A stretch of DNA of 64,000 nucleotides, taken from positions 15,883 to 79,882 of the forward strand of contig JBGQBN010000015.1 in the NCBI GenBank assembly GCA_041494805.1, in the 5' to 3' direction. This document shows, in pieces, positions 33,361 through 41,170 of the stretch. The position numbers and the translations under genes are program-made. Positions within the stretch are counted from its first letter, which is position 1; the number at the start of each line of letters is the position of its first letter. Under the pieces are notes generated by a model. That model was not told the DNA's origin, searched no databases, and worked only from the letters and a program-made list of their open reading frames with translations. The DNA comes from JBGQBN01 sp041494805 (GTDB lineage: Bacteria > Acidobacteriota > Terriglobia > Terriglobales > Acidobacteriaceae).

Positions 33361-33981
33361 ATGAAGAGGCTGCTGATGGCAACGCTTGCGCTGGCTGTGA
33401 TGGCCGGCTGTTCGTCGGAGCCGACCAAACCGGCGCCGACCGAGAAGCCTCAGCCCAAGAGTCCGGAATTCGTCAGCGGCCGCGTCGCTATCCAGAAGCT
33501 TTACATCGCTGCCCACGGTTGGGCCCCGGATGCGAAGCCCTATCGCTTGGAATCGCTGATGACCGCGGACTACAAAGGCAAGGACGGTAAGTCGGCAGTG
33601 TGGCGCGCCGGCTTTGCGTCGGCCCAGCAACGAGGAGTGAAACCCTATGTTTGGTCGGGCACCGAAGTGCCAGATGCTCCCTCCCGCGGGATCTCTTCCG
33701 GCACCGAGGATACGTACAATCCCAGCAACTCCTCCACCCAGGTCTTCGATATCGCGTTCTTGAAGGTGGATTCCGACAAGGCACTCGAAGTTGCGCAGAA
33801 ACACGGTGGCGACCAGATTCAGGAGAAAAATCCAGACACCCCAATTCTTTATCTGCTCGATTGGAGCCGCGCCACGAATGAACTCATCTGGCACGTGATT
33901 TACGGCAATAGCCGCGACCAAGCCAAGCTGACGGTTGCGGTGAACGCCAGCAGCGGTGATTTTATCCGCGTGGAAAAGTAG
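33361..33981 (+). CDS. Putative lipoprotein of unknown function
   Basis: A 206-residue protein with a short signal peptide and lipobox VMAGC (Cys17), then a Pro/Lys-rich linker and a compact domain (residues 38-206). The domain carries the segments AIQKLYIAAHGWAPDAKPYR and LTVAVNASSGDFIRVEK. The final segment resembles the PepSY-type end (VNA.TG.), but I cannot assign a family. AGGAAGG lies 5 bases before the ATG; a GTG two codons earlier is open. It is convergent with the TPR gene, with only 5 bases between stops. Confidence 0.7.
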   Translation: MKRLLMATLALAVMAGCSSEPTKPAPTEKPQPKSPEFVSGRVAIQKLYIAAHGWAPDAKPYRLESLMTADYKGKDGKSAVWRAGFASAQQRGVKPYVWSGTEVPDAPSRGISSGTEDTYNPSNSSTQVFDIAFLKVDSDKALEVAQKHGGDQIQEKNPDTPILYLLDWSRATNELIWHVIYGNSRDQAKLTVAVNASSGDFIRVEK

Positions 33982-33986
33982 CTGGA

Positions 33987-34562
33987 TCACTGCTTGGGCT
34001 GGTCTTTGCCTGTGGCCTGACTCTTCTCTCCAGCCCCCTGCAACCTCGTCACCGCGGTCTGCGCCTCTTCCGATAGCGGCCCGTGGGGCAGGATATTCAA
34101 GTACTCTTCGTAATGCGCGCGCGCTTCATCGGGCTGGCTCAGCTTTTCCAGGCACTGGCCCAGGCGGAAGTTAGCGACCGCGTCATTGCTTTTCCAATGC
34201 AGCGCCTCGCGATAACGGTCGAGCGCCGCGCGGTAATTCTTCCGTTTGAAATAGAAATCTCCAACTTCGATGTCCTTGGCCGCTTTGTGTGGGTCCCAGG
34301 GTTGGAATTCCCGCACATCTCCGGCGGTTTCCTCTTCGACATCGGCAAGGGGGGCACTGCTGTTGGGATGATTCTTGGCGTCGTCTTTGGGTGGACTCAA
34401 ATCAATCCGGGTGTCGCGGCTTGAGCTCTCCCCGGCTTCCTTGTCCCGGTCCGATCGCGGAGGCGCATGGTTCTGCCCGGGACCTTTATCGGGCTGCGGT
34501 TGTTGCTGGGCCACGGCCCCTACTGCCATCGACAACACCATCACAAACGTCAACCGGGACAT
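33987..34562 (-). CDS. Exported TPR-repeat protein
   Basis: A 191-residue protein with a signal peptide (LTFVMVLSMAVGAVAQ), a charged Pro/Asp-rich linker, and two to three tetratricopeptide repeats (about residues 95-165: AAKDIEVGDFYFKRKNYRAA, then AVANFRLGQCLEKL). This is similar to the BamD/CpoB style of periplasmic TPR proteins, but too short for BamD. A TAAAAT box (complement of 34570-34575) ends exactly 7 bases before the ATG at 34562, which implies a leaderless message. An in-frame ATG at 34571 lies inside that box and is less likely. Confidence 0.72.
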   Translation of the reverse strand: MSRLTFVMVLSMAVGAVAQQQPQPDKGPGQNHAPPRSDRDKEAGESSSRDTRIDLSPPKDDAKNHPNSSAPLADVEEETAGDVREFQPWDPHKAAKDIEVGDFYFKRKNYRAALDRYREALHWKSNDAVANFRLGQCLEKLSQPDEARAHYEEYLNILPHGPLSEEAQTAVTRLQGAGEKSQATGKDQPKQ

Positions 34563-34813
34563 ACCAAACATTTTAGCGCGTTCACAGAGCAAGAAAGCGC
34601 CTCCTCAGAATTTTGATGCTTACCGATTCCGAGCCGGCCAGATTTATTTTGACCCAGATTTCTTCCGACCCAGATTCCTTTTAACTTCGAGCCTCGTCTA
34701 TTCACTTGGCAAGCGCAGGACTCCAGGATTCCTCTCATGACGGAAGCGGACCCTGCCGCCTGTACCTTCGCCCGGGCTCCGGGAGCCATGTCCCGGGGCC
34801 TGGCGTGGGGTGC

Positions 34814-34945
34814 GGGTTTCAAGGTTTCAAAGTTTCAAGGCTTCTAAGTCAAACCCCGCCACTGAAGCCGAACCGAAATATTTCGCTTCACCTTGAAACG
34901 TTGAAACCTGGAAACTTTGAAACCTCGGCACCTGAAACCTCGGAA
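34814..34945. repeat. GTTTCAAAG/CTTTGAAAC inverted repeat cluster
   Basis: The left half has GGTTTCAAAGTTTCAAGG; the right half, after about 40 bases, has CCTTGAAACGTTGAAACC and GAAACTTTGAAACCTC. Both are made of GTTTCAA/TTGAAAC units. The element lies between the TPR gene promoter and the OmpA terminator in a 466-base gap with no credible gene. Confidence 0.6.
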
Positions 34946-34957
34946 CTTTGTAACCTC

Positions 34958-34990
34958 AAAAAAAAGCCGCTCCATGGGGGTGGAGCGGCC
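34958..34990 (-). terminator. Intrinsic terminator of the OmpA-like gene
   Basis: Read on the minus strand: a 9-base stem (GCCGCTCCA and complement, 34966-34974 and 34981-34989) with a 6-base loop and eight U (34965-34958). Confidence 0.92.
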
Positions 34991-35028
34991 TGCGTTGGCG
35001 AAGTCCTCCGGGGAGGAGGGAAAATTGC

Positions 35029-35763
35029 TTACATAGACGGCGGAGCTGTCGGACTCGGTGCCTGTGTCTGCGCCGGGGTGTCACTCGTGGTGTTGGTCAT
35101 CAGCCGCACATCTACACGCCGGTTCTTGGCCCGACCTTCTCGCGTTTTGTTGGGCTCCACCGGCTTGTCCTTGCCCAAGCCGATCAAATAGATCTTGTGG
35201 GCGGGAATATTGTGCTGGGAGGCCAGGTACTGAATCACAGAATCGGCGCGGCGCTCGCTCAGGTTGTAGTTGTATTCCGAGGCGCCCACGGAATCCGTGC
35301 CACCTTCGACGGTAATGATGTAGCCCTTGGCGTTCGGCACGTCGGTGGCGAGCTGATCCAGGGCCGCCTTGGCGTCCTTGGTCAAGTTGTCCTTGTCAAA
35401 GCCGAAGTGCACTGCGGTCTCGGTGACCACGTGATAGTTGTCCAGGTTGGCCACGGTGTTCTGCAGCGAGTCCACGCGATGGACGGCGTTGTCTGCCAGT
35501 GTCTGGGCCGAAGCGGCTTGCTGGCCGGCAGCCTGCGCCTTCTGATCCACCTCCGCCGCCTTGGCCTGCACGGCCTGAATGCCGGACTGCGCCCGCGCGT
35601 CCACATCCTTGATGGCGTTGGTGTTCTTGGCGGTCAAATCATCCAGCTCATTGGTCTTGTTAATGAGCGGCGTGGTTTCTTGACGGACGTAGTTCTTGCT
35701 GGCGCAACCGACCGATACCACCATACCAGCTGCCAACAGAACGGTGAGTGAAGTGCGATTCAT
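35029..35763 (-). CDS. OmpA-family peptidoglycan-binding lipoprotein
   Basis: A 244-residue protein with a lipobox (SVGC, Cys20), a long coiled-coil stalk (about residues 25-110, including an Ala/Gln-rich heptad region like Lpp) and a C-terminal OmpA/Pal domain (115-225). The domain shows the peptidoglycan-binding pattern HFGFDKDNL, GGTDSVG and NLSERRADSV. The C-terminal tail is Pro/Thr-rich. It likely anchors the outer membrane to the cell wall. AGGAAGGA precedes the ATG, and a strong terminator lies downstream, so it is a single-gene unit. No tol genes are adjacent, so it is not clearly Pal itself. Confidence 0.88.
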   Translation of the reverse strand: MNRTSLTVLLAAGMVVSVGCASKNYVRQETTPLINKTNELDDLTAKNTNAIKDVDARAQSGIQAVQAKAAEVDQKAQAAGQQAASAQTLADNAVHRVDSLQNTVANLDNYHVVTETAVHFGFDKDNLTKDAKAALDQLATDVPNAKGYIITVEGGTDSVGASEYNYNLSERRADSVIQYLASQHNIPAHKIYLIGLGKDKPVEPNKTREGRAKNRRVDVRLMTNTTSDTPAQTQAPSPTAPPSM

Positions 35764-36068
35764 CTTTAGAGTCCTTCCTCTCTCAACTTCAATCTTTCTA
35801 GAAATCCTGGGAATTTGAGTAGCGCCGCAGTCCCGCCGGCTGTCCGGAAGGCGTCCCGCCCTCCGCGTTCCACGCATTGTACCTGAGCACGACAGATGCC
35901 AACTGTGGATCGCTGCGGAGCTGCTTCTAAGCCTTTGTCGTAGCGTTGGTTATGCGTTTTCCAACAGCCACGGACGGATCCTGTTCCCGGAACGAACGCA
36001 CATGGACTGAGGAAATTTTATACGGTGGGCCAGCTTCGGCCCCTTGCCCGGCACCGTTCTGGAATCAG
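35764..36068. other. 305-base region with no gene seen
   Basis: Between the OmpA-like gene and the small RHH-like gene. It holds the ribosome binding site and presumably the promoter of the OmpA-like gene (minus strand). I see no repeat and no convincing ORF; an 84-codon plus-strand frame here has no family features. Confidence 0.5.
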
Positions 36069-36275
36069 CTACCGTCGCGCGAACCCTTTCCGCGAAGAAA
36101 GATCGCAAGATCCTCTGATCCTCCCTGCGCTACGCAAGAGGCCCTGCTGGCCCACCCTCGCTCTCTCAAGCACGCGCAGGACGACCTCCTCCGCAGATAG
36201 GCCCGTCTGGCGTGCCGTTTCAGCGAGCCAACGGCGTAGTTCTCCAGTCATGCGAAGTTGGATAGCGCGGCTCAT
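36069..36275 (-). CDS. Small ribbon-helix-helix-like protein, solitary antitoxin candidate
   Basis: A 68-residue protein beginning MSRAIQLRMTGELRRWLAET and continuing with a second helix (SAEEVVLRVLERAR). A short N-terminal beta strand followed by two amphipathic helices is the pattern of CopG/Arc-type DNA-binding proteins and type II antitoxins. The tail is basic. A TAGAAT box (complement of 36283-36288) ends 7 bases before the ATG, the same leaderless spacing as for lpxB and the TPR gene. No toxin gene (PIN, RelE, MazF or similar) is adjacent. Family assignment is by eye and moderate. Confidence 0.55.
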   Translation of the reverse strand: MSRAIQLRMTGELRRWLAETARQTGLSAEEVVLRVLERARVGQQGLLRSAGRIRGSCDLSSRKGFARR

Positions 36276-36467
36276 ACACATCATTCTAGTCCTAGGTCCC
36301 TTGTCAATGCGCTTGAGACACTCGGCACACATGTTCGCGCACCTAAGATCGCTCCCGAACTGCGCCCAGCTTGGCAGGTGACAGCACTTGCCCGCCTGCC
36401 CCTACGTGGACCATGGTGCCTCCCAGACGACTTCCTCACATCATCATCTAAAATAAACTCAGCTGGC

Positions 36468-38384
36468 ATGGATCTCTCCGCCAAAATCCGTACTCTCCCC
36501 ACCTCCGCCGGGGTCTACCTCTATAAGAACGCCGAAGGTGAGGTCATCTACGTCGGCAAGGCCAACGACCTGCGCAGCCGCGTCTCCTCTTATTTCCGCG
36601 AGGGCCGATGGGAGGATGCCAAGACCGACACGCTCGTGCGCGAGGCGGTAGACGTTGATTACATCGTGGTCGCCAACGAGAAAGAAGCTCTGGCGCTTGA
36701 GAACCACCTCATCAAGCAGAAGCAGCCTCGCTTTAATATTCTGCTGCGCGACGACAAGACTTATCCCTACGTGAAGCTCACGCTGGGCGAGCGCTTTCCG
36801 CGCGTTTATGTCACCCGCCGTCTGCGCAAAGACGGCAGCGCCCACTACGGCCCCTACTTCCCTGCCAACCTGGCGTATCGCATTGTGGACCTGATCCACC
36901 GCCATTTCCTGGTGCCGTCCTGCAAGGTGGACCTCACGCGCTTTCATCCGCGCCCCTGCCTGCAGTACTACATCAAGCGTTGTCTCGGACCATGTGTGCA
37001 GGGATTGACCACTCCTGAGATCTACCAGGAAGCGGTTCGCGACGTGAAGCTGCTCCTCGAAGGCCGGCCGACCGACCTCTCCCGGTCGCTGCGTGGGCGC
37101 ATGGAACAAGCTTCCGAAGCCGAGGAGTACGAGCGCGCGGCACAATATCGCAACCTGATCTCGACCGTCGAGCAGTTGCAGGAAAAGCAGCGCATCGCCG
37201 CTGTTGAGGGGGATGATGCCGACGTGTTCGGCTATCACTACGAAAATGGCCTGCTAGCGGTGAATCTGTTTCACATGCGGGGCGGGCGCGTGCTCGACCG
37301 GCGAGAGTTTTTCTGGGACAAATTGCCGGAGTTCGCACCTCTCGACACCTCCCGTAGAGACGTAGCTCGCTACGTCTCGGGTGGAGGCACGCCCAGCGGA
37401 GACGTTGCAAGCAACGTCTCTACAGAAGTCCGGTTTGCTCCTGGGGAATTTTTCTCTGCTCTGCTCAAGCAGCTCTACATCGGCCAGCCTTATGTGCCGC
37501 GGAATATCTATGTCCCGGTCGAATTCGAAGACCACGAAATGTTGGAGGAGTTGCTCTCCGATCAACTCGCAGCCAGCGGCAGCCGCGCCACCCGCGTCAA
37601 CATCCTGGTTCCGCAACGCGGCGATAAACGCTCGCTCCTCGATCTGGCCGGCAACAATGCCAAGCAGTCTTATGATCAGCGTTTTCGGGTGAGGAAGCCC
37701 AACTCCAAAACCATGCAGGAAGCGCTACAAGACGCGCTCGGCCTCCCCGAACTTCCGAGGCGAATCGAATGCTTCGACATTTCCCACATCCAGGGAACCG
37801 AGACCGTGGCCTCGATGGTGGTCTGGGAGGATGGCCAGATGAAGAAGTCCGACTACCGCAAGTTCATTATCCGCAGCGTGGATGGCGTGGACGACTTCGC
37901 CTCTATGCGCGAAGTGGTTACCCGCCGCTACCGACGTTTGCAAGAAGAAAAGAAGAAGATGCCCAGTTTGGTGTTGATTGACGGCGGCCTTGGCCAGCTG
38001 CATGCCGCCGCCGAAGCCCTCGAATCGATCGAGATCATCAATCAGCCGTTGGCTGCGATCGCCAAGCGCGAAGAAATCATCTATGTGTACGGCCAGGAGA
38101 ACGAGCCCGTCGTCCTCGACCACCACTCGCCGGTGCTGCACCTGGTGCAACTCATCCGTGACGAGGCGCACCGGTTCGCCATCACCTTTCATCGCAAGCG
38201 CCGCCAGATGCGCGACCGCTCTACCGAGCTGCACGATATTCCGGGTGTAGGCGCAAGCACTACCCGCCGACTGCTGGAACACTTCGGCAGCGTGCAGGCT
38301 GTGAAGCAGGCCGACGCTGCGGCGCTTTCATCGGTTGTCACCCGCTCCCAGGCCGAGGCAATCCTCGATCACTTTCGAAAGTAG
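36468..38384 (+). CDS. uvrC: Excinuclease ABC subunit UvrC
   Basis: UvrC makes both incisions around UvrAB-marked DNA damage. The 638-residue protein has the N-terminal GIY-YIG nuclease (AGVYLYKNAEGEVIYVGKA), a Cys-containing region (RPCLQYYIKRCLGPC), the UVR domain (about residues 200-240), the RNase H-like nuclease (IECFDISHIQG, LVLIDGGLGQL) and C-terminal helix-hairpin-helix motifs (IPGVGASTTRRLL). Residues about 296-319 are encoded by two back-to-back palindromes inserted in frame (see repeat). The ATG at 36468 is the family start; TAAAAT ends 13 bases before it. The upstream open frame to 36258 has no family sequence. Confidence 0.96.
   Translation: MDLSAKIRTLPTSAGVYLYKNAEGEVIYVGKANDLRSRVSSYFREGRWEDAKTDTLVREAVDVDYIVVANEKEALALENHLIKQKQPRFNILLRDDKTYPYVKLTLGERFPRVYVTRRLRKDGSAHYGPYFPANLAYRIVDLIHRHFLVPSCKVDLTRFHPRPCLQYYIKRCLGPCVQGLTTPEIYQEAVRDVKLLLEGRPTDLSRSLRGRMEQASEAEEYERAAQYRNLISTVEQLQEKQRIAAVEGDDADVFGYHYENGLLAVNLFHMRGGRVLDRREFFWDKLPEFAPLDTSRRDVARYVSGGGTPSGDVASNVSTEVRFAPGEFFSALLKQLYIGQPYVPRNIYVPVEFEDHEMLEELLSDQLAASGSRATRVNILVPQRGDKRSLLDLAGNNAKQSYDQRFRVRKPNSKTMQEALQDALGLPELPRRIECFDISHIQGTETVASMVVWEDGQMKKSDYRKFIIRSVDGVDDFASMREVVTRRYRRLQEEKKKMPSLVLIDGGLGQLHAAAEALESIEIINQPLAAIAKREEIIYVYGQENEPVVLDHHSPVLHLVQLIRDEAHRFAITFHRKRRQMRDRSTELHDIPGVGASTTRRLLEHFGSVQAVKQADAAALSSVVTRSQAEAILDHFRK
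37354..37423. repeat. Paired palindromes inserted in the uvrC coding sequence
   Basis: Two perfect hairpins, GAGACGTAGC-TC-GCTACGTCTC (37357-37378) and GAGACGTTGC-AA-GCAACGTCTC (37399-37420), lie 20 bases apart. They are bounded by an outer GTAGAGACGT / ACGTCTCTAC inverted pair (37354-37363 and 37414-37423). The 70-base unit stays in frame and adds an Arg/Gly/Ser-rich linker to UvrC. The GTAGAGACGTTGC palindrome is, from recall, a dispersed repeat in several bacterial phyla. Confidence 0.85.
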
Positions 38385-38737
38385 AACCGAGATGCCACAT
38401 GGCTGTGGGGATGGATTGGCCCCCGCCCGGCTGGCCGTCACTGCCTGCACGAATGGTCGCCTCTCTTAGCAATCTTTCCGGTTCCCGGGTCCACCTCTAA
38501 ATTGAATTCTGTTCCGGTCCCTGGTACTTGCCGGTGCGGCGACGCGTTTTCGCTATTCCCAGAGCCGATTGCTACTGCGGTCGCGAGCGTCGTAAACCGG
38601 CAGATTTTTTCAGGCAGGTCACAGAGTCCTGTAAGTGACGGGGCGAAGCTTTTTCCTTGAATTTTTCCCTCCCCTTTTCTCTCAACAGTTTAGGGCGATG
38701 CTTCGAGAATTGAAGCGCATCTGAGAAGTCTGCAAAC
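38385..38737. other. 353-base region upstream of the polysaccharide cluster, no gene seen
   Basis: This gap between uvrC and the export gene should contain the promoter of the whole polysaccharide cluster. It has C/T-rich runs (38650-38690) and no recognisable -10/-35 pair, repeat or ORF that I can support. Confidence 0.4.
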
Positions 38738-41158
38738 TTGATCCCGAGAACACTTTCTAAAGTCATCGCCGTAGGCATGTCGCTGTGCATCTCTGTGTGT
38801 GCACAGAGCAATCTGGACATGTCCTCTGCCAGCCGGCAGCGGTGCAGGGACACGAACTGTATTGCTACCCCCACGAGTCCGGAAGCCAATCGAATGGAGG
38901 ATACGCGGCCAGCGTCCTCCACCGACGGGCAACGCCGAGGAGTGGAAGAGCAACCATCTCAGCCAGACGAGAACCCCAGCCTGGATTCCGGCTCGCCCCA
39001 GATGCAGCCGGGAACCAATCGTCCGAGCTGGAGCAGATTTCAGTCGCAACCTTTTCAGCATCCCCCTCTCCAAGAAGAAGAAACCGAGTTTCAGAAATTT
39101 GTGTACAGCTCCACCGGACAACACCTTCCCCTGTATGGGCATGCGCTCTTCCGGAACGTGCCCAGTACGTTTGCGCCGCTTGACCAGATTCCGGTTCCGG
39201 CGGGCTACAGCGTGGGCCCGGGAGACGAACTGTTGATTCGCGTCTGGGGTCAAATCGAGCTCAATGCCCGCATCATGGTGGATCGCAATGGGCAGATTTA
39301 CCTGCCAAAAATTGGCGCCATTGCTGTCGCCGGAGTGCGCTACGATCAGCTGAACCGCTATCTAACCAACGCCATCAGTCGGATCTTTAAGAATTTTGAT
39401 CTCAATGTGAACCTCGGACAGCTGCGCTCCATACAGATTTTTGTGGTGGGCCAGGCCTGCAGCCCCGGAACCTACACGGTCAGTTCGCTGAGCACCCTGG
39501 TGAATGCACTGTTTGCCGCGGGCGGCCCGGCCGCCGGGGGCTCGATGCGCCGCATCCAGCTCAAGCGCGAGAACGCCGTGGTCAGCGAGTTCGATTTCTA
39601 CGATTTGCTGGTGAAGGGGGACAAGTCGAAAGACGCTGCCTTGTTGCCTGGCGATGTGATCTACATCCCCCCCGTCGGCCGGCTCGTGGCCGTGACCGCA
39701 GGAGTGAATTCCCCCGCCATTTATGAAGTCCGTGAAGACACCACTGTTCGCCAGCAGATCGAAGTCGCCGGCGGTCTGAGCACTACCGCGGACGGCAGCC
39801 GCGCGCTGCTCGAGAGGATCGACCAGCGCCGCAGTCGGCGGGTAGAGGAGTTCCCGCTGGATGACGGCGGGTTGTCCCGCCCTCTGCAAGACGGGGACGT
39901 TCTGCGTATCTTCGCCGTTTCCCCGCGCTTTGAAAACGCGGTCACGCTGCGTGGCAATGTGGCGCGGCCGGGCCGCTATCCCTGGCGCAGCGGCATGCGC
40001 ATCCGCGACTTGCTTCCGGCGCGGGAGGCCATCATCACCCGTGACTACTGGATGCGCCAGAATGCGCTGGACCGCACGGCTCCGGGTTGGCCGGACAGCC
40101 CGCGGGGAAACCGCGATGAATTGCGGCCCAACGCAGCCGAGAATCCTGGCGACGCCAGCGCCCGGCCTGGGACTCCCAATGAAATCCGGCGGAACTCCGC
40201 GGAAATCAACTGGGACTATGCCATGGTGCAGCGCCTGGATCCCGACGATCTCAGCTCACGGCTGCTGCCTTTTAACCTTGGTCATGCCATCGCCGATGCA
40301 GCGTCCCCCGACAATCTGCCGCTCGAAGCTGGCGATGTGATCACTATTTTTTCGCAAACCGATCTGGCCGTACCCTTTGAGAAGCGCACCAAAGTGGTCT
40401 GGATCGAAGGGGAGGTCAACGCCCCGGGCGCGTATCGAGCCGGGCCGGGCGAGACTCTGCGGGACCTGGTGGCACGGGCCGGTGGACTGACCTCCCGCGC
40501 CTATCTTTTTGCCTCGGATTTCCGCCGCGAATCCACCCGAGCGGAACAGCAAAAGCAGCTCGACAAAATGATCGACGAAATGGACAAAGAGCTGCGCTCG
40601 CGAACCATCGTCCTGGCCACAAGAGCCAGTGAAGAGGACCGGTTGGCTGGCCAGGAGCAGATCGCAGCCCAACGCAGCCAGCTGGAGCGGCTGCGCCAGA
40701 CCCAGGCCACCGGCCGCATTGTCCTTGATCTCCAGCCCTCCGATGTCCAAGCCAGCGCTCTTCCTCTTATTCTGCGCCTGGAAGACGGGGACCGGTTGTT
40801 CATCCCCGACCGTCCGGCGACGGTCGAAGTGGCGGGCAACGTTTATAACCAGAGCTCTTTCATCTACAAGCCGGGCAAGAGCGTTCGCGACTATGTGGAA
40901 GAGGCCGGCGGAGGCACCCGTACTGCCGACCGCGGGCGGCTGTTTGTCATTCGCGCCGACGGCTCGGTCCTGAGCAAGCAGATGCACAAAAGCCTCTGGG
41001 CCGGCAACTTTGACTCGCTGCAGCTGAGGCCGGGAGATACGGTGGTAATGCCGGAGCGCATTCGGACCACCAGCGCGCTGCGCGAATTGCGTGACTGGTC
41101 GCAGGTATTCGCCCAATTTGCTTTGGGCGCCGCTGCCATTCGCGTGATCAGTCCCTAG
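38738..41158 (+). CDS. Polysaccharide export protein, Wza-like with several SLBB domains
   Basis: An 806-residue outer-membrane export protein. After a signal-like N terminus (VIAVGMSLCISVCAQS) and a Pro/Gln-rich linker comes the polysaccharide export domain (residues about 150-240, GYSVGPGDELLIRVWGQ). Several SLBB repeats follow (for example IFVVGQACSPGTYTVSSLST, WIEGEVNAPGAYRAGPGETL, VEVAGNVYNQSSFIYKPG), with a coiled-coil segment between the later repeats (about 590-650). It should form the periplasmic and outer-membrane channel for the polymer. No ATG fits; a TTG at 38738 is the best start. It is the first gene of the cluster, 12 bases before wzz. The number of SLBB domains is larger than in E. 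coli Wza. Confidence 0.88.
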   Translation: MIPRTLSKVIAVGMSLCISVCAQSNLDMSSASRQRCRDTNCIATPTSPEANRMEDTRPASSTDGQRRGVEEQPSQPDENPSLDSGSPQMQPGTNRPSWSRFQSQPFQHPPLQEEETEFQKFVYSSTGQHLPLYGHALFRNVPSTFAPLDQIPVPAGYSVGPGDELLIRVWGQIELNARIMVDRNGQIYLPKIGAIAVAGVRYDQLNRYLTNAISRIFKNFDLNVNLGQLRSIQIFVVGQACSPGTYTVSSLSTLVNALFAAGGPAAGGSMRRIQLKRENAVVSEFDFYDLLVKGDKSKDAALLPGDVIYIPPVGRLVAVTAGVNSPAIYEVREDTTVRQQIEVAGGLSTTADGSRALLERIDQRRSRRVEEFPLDDGGLSRPLQDGDVLRIFAVSPRFENAVTLRGNVARPGRYPWRSGMRIRDLLPAREAIITRDYWMRQNALDRTAPGWPDSPRGNRDELRPNAAENPGDASARPGTPNEIRRNSAEINWDYAMVQRLDPDDLSSRLLPFNLGHAIADAASPDNLPLEAGDVITIFSQTDLAVPFEKRTKVVWIEGEVNAPGAYRAGPGETLRDLVARAGGLTSRAYLFASDFRRESTRAEQQKQLDKMIDEMDKELRSRTIVLATRASEEDRLAGQEQIAAQRSQLERLRQTQATGRIVLDLQPSDVQASALPLILRLEDGDRLFIPDRPATVEVAGNVYNQSSFIYKPGKSVRDYVEEAGGGTRTADRGRLFVIRADGSVLSKQMHKSLWAGNFDSLQLRPGDTVVMPERIRTTSALRELRDWSQVFAQFALGAAAIRVISP

Positions 41159-41170
41159 CCAGGCCTGCGC

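Noticed and set aside
10381..34657. Shared 14-mer TTATTTTGACCCAG at 10381 and 34644
   Set aside because: A 14-base match is expected by chance several times in 64 kb.
34706..35191. 161-codon plus-strand frame
   Set aside because: It runs through the repeat cluster, the terminator and the antisense strand of the OmpA-like gene.
35946..36200. 84-codon plus-strand frame
   Set aside because: Low complexity with no motif; it overlaps the more credible RHH-like gene on the other strand.
36300..36310. TTGACA upstream of the RHH-like gene as a -35 box
   Set aside because: It is only 13 bases from the TAGAAT box, too close for a standard promoter spacer.
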